Shown one piece after another: positions 60,542 through 64,000 of a DNA stretch of 64,000 bases (its first letter is position 1; each line of letters starts with the position of its first letter). The stretch lies in NCBI RefSeq assembly GCF_024300625.1, contig NZ_CP101322.1, positions 2,307,992-2,371,991 on the forward strand, read 5' to 3'. A program made the translations under genes and the position numbers. The notes under the pieces were generated by a model. The model did no database searches, was not told where the DNA came from, and was given only the letters and a program-made list of their open reading frames with translations. This DNA is from Halovivax gelatinilyticus (GTDB taxonomy: Archaea > Halobacteriota > Halobacteria > Halobacteriales > Natrialbaceae).

Positions 60542-60919
60542 GCTTTGGAATCCTCCGTGGGATTCGAAAGCACGTCTCGGGTGCTCCACCACCCGGGGCA
60601 TTCCGTACCCTTCTTCGCTGGAGACGGTGTCCCTTCTGTGTTACTGCGCAAATATATGCGTATATGTAATTAGTGGCATTATGGTTGTGTATGTATCTGG
60701 CTCCAGCACCTGAATGTTATGAAACGAATCCTCCTCGTCAGCGCTACTTTCGAAAATAGAGGGCCGAATCAACCACTGGTTCGACGAACGGGTTGCGTTC
60801 AACTGCTAATGGCGCGGAGATATTTTCGATGTCAATGTTATTGACCACTCCAGGAGCAGAATCTTGGGAAAACGCCCATCAGATTTTATATAATTCGGTC
60901 AAAATCCGGCATCGACTGT
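60542..60919. other. AT-rich intergenic region with a 41-codon frame
   Basis: A 378-bp gap. It contains the promoter of the zinc protein near 60650, a short plus-strand frame from ATG 60719 to the TGA at 60842-60844 (starts MKRILLVSATFENRG) that looks like the start of an alpha/beta protein but ends early, and a TATA box for the next gene at 60885-60893. The GC content is lower than in the rest of the window, which may mark old insertion or decay of a gene. Confidence 0.4.
60885..60893 (+). promoter_or_regulatory. TATA box of the bPH-like gene
   Basis: TTTATATAA lies 27-35 bp before the ATG at 60920, a near-consensus haloarchaeal TATA box for a transcript with almost no leader. Confidence 0.55.
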
Positions 60920-61459
60920 ATGAGTCAAACACAGGCGTCGACCACTGAACTCGACGGGTACACGTTGCCCGACGAGGAGGTGGAGACGGCGGTCGTGGGA
61001 ACGGGACGGACGGTGGCGGTGACCGACCGGCGCTACATCGAGATCAACGAAGGGACGACCTCGTCCGGTCGATCGGTGGAGACGGTCGAGGAGACGCTGT
61101 TCAGCGCGGTAGACAAGGTGAACGTCGACATCCGCAGCGCGACCACCGAGACCGACGGGACGATGATACTGCTCGCACTGATCTCTGGGATTCTGGGCTT
61201 TTTCGCCGCGGTCTACGGTGCCGACGAGGGCGGCTCGGGTGCCGTGTTCGTCGGGCTCCTCTTGCTCGGCGCCGCGGTCTGGCTCTACCTCAACGCGACC
61301 GAGAAGGTTCCCGGCGGTATCTCGATCCGATTCAAGTACGTCACCGACGACGGCTGGGTCCACGACAGCTACCAGTTACCCGAGGACAACATCGCGACGG
61401 CCCACGCGGCCGCCCGCGCGGTCGCCTCGCCACACGGCCCGGCCGACGGACCGAGTTGA
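60920..61459 (+). CDS. bPH-like domain membrane protein
   Basis: A 179-residue protein. The N-terminal half resembles bacterial PH-like domains (VVGTGRTVAVTDRRYIEI, then a DKVNVDI strand), two TM helices follow (about residues 78-95 and 100-118), and the end is acidic. Such proteins are membrane-associated and of unknown function. The start at 60920 fits the TATA box at 60885. Confidence 0.7.
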   Translation: MSQTQASTTELDGYTLPDEEVETAVVGTGRTVAVTDRRYIEINEGTTSSGRSVETVEETLFSAVDKVNVDIRSATTETDGTMILLALISGILGFFAAVYGADEGGSGAVFVGLLLLGAAVWLYLNATEKVPGGISIRFKYVTDDGWVHDSYQLPEDNIATAHAAARAVASPHGPADGPS

Positions 61460-61558
61460 CGCGGTGGGCGTGACCGACGGATAGCTCACGGCTGCGCGGG
61501 AGCCTTCGTGATACCTGCTGGTCTATCGTCACGACTGCATACGAACGACGCCGTCCGC

Positions 61559-61789
61559 TCACCTCCCGCCGGTTCGAATGCCCAACTCGTCGAACCGCGG
61601 CGTCGATTCGACCCGCTGCTCGCAGTTCGGACACGTTTCGAGGTCGTTCTGGATGTACGTGGTTCGACAGGCCGTACAGGAGTAGAGCTCGACCGACGGA
61701 TTCGTCTCCTCGCGCGAGGGCCGATCCGCGTCCGCCGAGTCGCCTCGATCGATATAACCGGAAAGCTGTTTGAGTATTCGTCCTGCCAT
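61559..61789 (-). CDS. Small zinc-ribbon protein
   Basis: A 76-residue protein with two CxxC pairs (YSCTACRTTY and TCPNCEQRV) forming a zinc ribbon; the N-terminal part (MAGRILKQLSGYI) is basic and helical. The ATG at 61789 is chosen because the longer frame upstream is Arg-rich. It could bind nucleic acid or protein; unknown. Confidence 0.7.
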   Translation of the reverse strand: MAGRILKQLSGYIDRGDSADADRPSREETNPSVELYSCTACRTTYIQNDLETCPNCEQRVESTPRFDELGIRTGGR

Positions 61790-61985
61790 ACGTGTGTACC
61801 GTAGTCGCAGTGCCGTCGGACGTAAACGGGACCCCTGATTCACAGCGCGTGCGACGAACGTGACGGTTTGTTGAGGATGATTGGGTGTGGCACGTGAGTA
61901 CCATCGGATGATGCGCGACAGACGGAAGCGAGCGACGAACGCGTGGCGGTCCACTGTTGGTGAACGAATCTCTCGTACCGCCCTC

Positions 61986-63290
61986 TCACGCCGTGTCCAG
62001 ATCGAGCCGGGTGAACCGCCAGTCGTCGATCGGTCGCGCCTCGACGTCCAGCTCCGAATCCAGCCCTCGCGCCAGCAGAGTTCGCGTCGTCGGTCGAATC
62101 ACCGCCGAGAGGGGCAGGCGCGTGTCCGGGTAGAAGCGGTGACGAAGCGCCGAAGGGATCGTCTCTCCGAACGCGCTCGCGTACGAGCGGTCACCGTACT
62201 CGCAGAGAACTGTCCGGACGAGCGTAGCCAGTTCCTCGCGCCGGTCGTCGAACGCCCGCGGCAGGCTCTCGACGATCCGGAGGTCGTCGCCGACCGGCGA
62301 GATAACGACGGCCGCCACCGCCTCGCCGTCGACGCGACCGACGTAGGTGACGTACTCTGGCGACGGGTTCGAGAGGCGCCAGCGGTAGAACTCGCTCGTC
62401 CGGTTCGCGTGGATCGCGTCGGGTACGTTCTGTCGATAGATGAACTCCAGGAGCTCGTACGGCGGCGTCTCGTGGCGCTCGACGACCATCGAACCGGCGC
62501 CGTTCCACGTCGCCGTCAACTCGTCAGATCGGGCGAGGGCGCCCGAAAGCGCACCCGAGAGGGTCCGCTTTACTTCAGAGGCGGCCCTCGCACCGAGGCT
62601 TGTCGGATTCAGCGTCGTCCGTTCGTCCCGCGTCGGGGCGGCCCCGCCGCTCGTCGCGGCTCCGTCGTCGACTGAACGTTCATCGGTTGTCGCGACTCCG
62701 CCGTCGGCCCTGCCTCCATCGCTCGTCGCGGCTCCACTACCGTCGTCCCGCGAGCCCGTTTCGCCCTCGCCGGCAGGTTCCTCCCGCGTCGAGTCTCTCA
62801 CGCCGATCGCGTCGGCGAGGGCCGCCGGATCCTGCAGGCGGTAGTACATCGGGACGGTCCCGATCTCCCGCCAGCCGTGTTTGAGGTTGCCCGGTTTCGA
62901 GTACTGGTTCGGGAAGTTGAAACACAGCGCCGGCGATCGCTCGGCGTAGTACTCGAGGGCGCGCTCGTTCATCCGGCTGAACAACCCCCGTCGGCGGTGA
63001 TCCGGATGGACCATCGTATCGCAGGGCTGGAACGCCAGTCGCGTCTCGCCGTCGATCCGAAGTTCCAGCGCGAAGAAGGCCCGACAGCCGACGATCTCGC
63101 CGTCGCGCGTCGCGACGAGGATCGGAACGTGGTCGACGTAGGGGTTGTCCACGAACTTCCAGCGGAACCACGCGCGTCCCCACTCGCGATCGAAGACCGA
63201 CGCGTGTAGCGACAGCAGCGGGTCCGTATCGCGCTCGCGGAAGTGCCGAATTCGGTAGGCATCCGGCGCCCGTGTGGTGTCGAGGCTCAC
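61986..63290 (-). CDS. GNAT family N-acetyltransferase (paralogue 2)
   Basis: A 434-residue protein similar to the GNAT at 37372-38532: RIRHFRERDTDPLLSLH, VGCRAFFALELRIDGETRLAFQPCDTMVHP and the acetyl-CoA motif DHRRRGLFSRM. It carries an Asp/Ser/Thr/Gly-rich insertion of about 60 residues (around residues 175-235) absent from paralogue 1, and the C-terminal half aligns again (FYRWRLSNPSPEYVTYV). GTG at 63290 (VSLDTTRAPDAYR) is taken as the start; the extension to 63353 is Arg-rich. Confidence 0.75.
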   Translation of the reverse strand: MSLDTTRAPDAYRIRHFRERDTDPLLSLHASVFDREWGRAWFRWKFVDNPYVDHVPILVATRDGEIVGCRAFFALELRIDGETRLAFQPCDTMVHPDHRRRGLFSRMNERALEYYAERSPALCFNFPNQYSKPGNLKHGWREIGTVPMYYRLQDPAALADAIGVRDSTREEPAGEGETGSRDDGSGAATSDGGRADGGVATTDERSVDDGAATSGGAAPTRDERTTLNPTSLGARAASEVKRTLSGALSGALARSDELTATWNGAGSMVVERHETPPYELLEFIYRQNVPDAIHANRTSEFYRWRLSNPSPEYVTYVGRVDGEAVAAVVISPVGDDLRIVESLPRAFDDRREELATLVRTVLCEYGDRSYASAFGETIPSALRHRFYPDTRLPLSAVIRPTTRTLLARGLDSELDVEARPIDDWRFTRLDLDTA

Positions 63291-63396
63291 GAGACTGAAT
63301 CCGAGTACAGGGTCACTACGCCGGTATAGCTGCTCCCTGCGACGGCAGGTCACACCCGTTACGCCCGACCGTGAACGCGAGTAATTTCGAACAGGC

Positions 63397-63564
63397 TTAG
63401 GCTACGGTGACGATCACCCCACGACGAGTGGGATCGACGAATTCGCCGTAGCCACGTTCGCTCGCGATTCGAACCGAGGACCGGTCGCGAAGGCGCGACC
63501 TACACCACTCGACCGCCGGCGTATCCTCGGCGTACGAGTACGTCCGCGTACACGTTCGTCTCAT
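63397..63564 (-). CDS. Small protein translationally coupled to the zinc-ribbon gene
   Basis: A 55-residue protein (MRRTCTRTYSYAEDTP at the start, GVIVTVA at the end). Its ATG overlaps the stop of the upstream gene by 4 bp (ATGA), which supports its reality despite its size. Two Cys residues. Function unknown. Confidence 0.55.
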   Translation of the reverse strand: MRRTCTRTYSYAEDTPAVEWCRSRLRDRSSVRIASERGYGEFVDPTRRGVIVTVA

Positions 63565-64000
63565 CCGATCGCACCGCGGTAACCGGCGCCGGAGTCGGCG
63601 ATCTCGGGATCGAACTCGAGCAGGCGACGCTCGCACTCGCGACACCGGAGCGTGTGTACCTCGGCGGCGAAGCAGCACGACTCGACCGTCGTCTCGTCCG
63701 TCGATATCGATCCGTCGCAGGCCGGACACCGCTCGAGAAGCGCCCGGATCGACTCGAGCAGCTCGACGCGCTGTTCGACGGGGACGTCGTACCAGCTCGG
63801 CGTTTCGTCATCAGCGCACGCCTCGCTCCGCTCCGCTAGTACGTCCTGACACGACAGGTCGACCTGCATGGCGAGTTCGGACGGCCACCGTCGAACGCGG
63901 TGGCCGACTCGGACGGCCGGGTACGAGCGATCGAGGTCGGCGATCGACGCCGGGTCCACCTCGAACAGTGCGGCGAGCGCTCGCCGTCGCTCCGCGGACA
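63561..64000 (-). CDS. Zinc-ribbon protein (partial, continues beyond the window)
   Basis: The frame is open through the right edge (ALAALFEVDPASIADLD at the edge side) and ends at the stop 63561-63563. The visible part has a helical N-terminal segment (YDVPVEQRVELLESIRALLE) and a zinc ribbon at the C-terminus (CPACDG ... CRECERRLLEFD, with a CC pair between). Family not recognised. The start lies outside the window. Confidence 0.65.
   Translation of the reverse strand, partial: SAERRRALAALFEVDPASIADLDRSYPAVRVGHRVRRWPSELAMQVDLSCQDVLAERSEACADDETPSWYDVPVEQRVELLESIRALLERCPACDGSISTDETTVESCCFAAEVHTLRCRECERRLLEFDPEIADSGAGYRGAIG

Noticed and set aside
1-64000. Insertion sequences, integrases, tRNA and rRNA genes
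   Set aside because: No transposase or integrase motif, terminal inverted repeats or RNA gene was recognised by eye; a tRNAscan and an IS search would be needed to exclude small or decayed ones.

Overview
The window is haloarchaeal chromosomal DNA (class Halobacteria). The signs are high GC with strong GC3 bias, very acidic proteins (Asp/Glu-rich, Lys-poor), TATA-like boxes about 25-35 bp upstream of many start codons with little or no leader, twin-arginine signal peptides, C-terminal PGF-CTERM surface-anchoring signals, a haloarchaeal lipobox, and several DUF families typical of halophiles. I cannot name a genus from sequence alone. I saw no rRNA, tRNA, CRISPR array, transposase or replication-initiator gene.

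Layout. 1-6.6 kb: the end of a probable SbcD/YhaO-like nuclease followed by a YhaN/SbcC-like SMC ATPase, then a flavodoxin-like protein, a succinylglutamate desuccinylase/aspartoacylase-family hydrolase and a divergently transcribed acetamidase/formamidase with a zinc-ribbon insertion. 6.6-8.3 kb: small membrane proteins and a PGF-CTERM secreted protein.

8.4-42.5 kb is one long cell-surface-glycan region. It holds two alkaline-phosphatase-superfamily proteins, two FemAB/GNAT-like transferases, a GT4 and a GT2 glycosyltransferase, a DUF354 GT-B-like protein, UDP-GlcNAc 2-epimerase, two polysaccharide-deacetylase-like proteins, a formyltransferase-like protein, a GNAT acetyltransferase, two paralogous oligosaccharide flippases, a methyltransferase-kinase fusion, a polytopic membrane protein, two paralogous PGF-CTERM proteins, and three paralogous Tat-exported beta-helix proteins built from a shuffled set of C-terminal modules. 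Together they could make, modify, flip and finish one or more surface polysaccharides or N-glycans and present binding or lyase-like proteins outside the cell.

42.7-47 kb: a P1B-type ATPase whose membrane metal-binding residues are replaced, a small membrane protein and a SafE-like (COG2836) membrane protein, probably linked to metal handling. 47-51 kb: a 30-bp minisatellite, an enoyl-CoA hydratase-family protein, then a tight lipoprotein / ABC-2 permease / ATPase operon. 51-64 kb: mostly housekeeping or unknown genes (Hsp20-like, PAP2 phosphatase, two PD-(D/E)XK-like proteins, UspA, MscS, Yip1, metallophosphoesterase, bPH-like protein, small zinc-ribbon proteins, a second GNAT acetyltransferase, and a zinc-ribbon gene cut by the window end).

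The strongest candidates for something undescribed are the methyltransferase-kinase fusion coupled to a flippase (resembling the logic of bacterial chain terminators), the modular beta-helix family that brackets it, and the P1B ATPase without the usual metal ligands. Several intergenic gaps hold tandem direct repeats with no obvious function.
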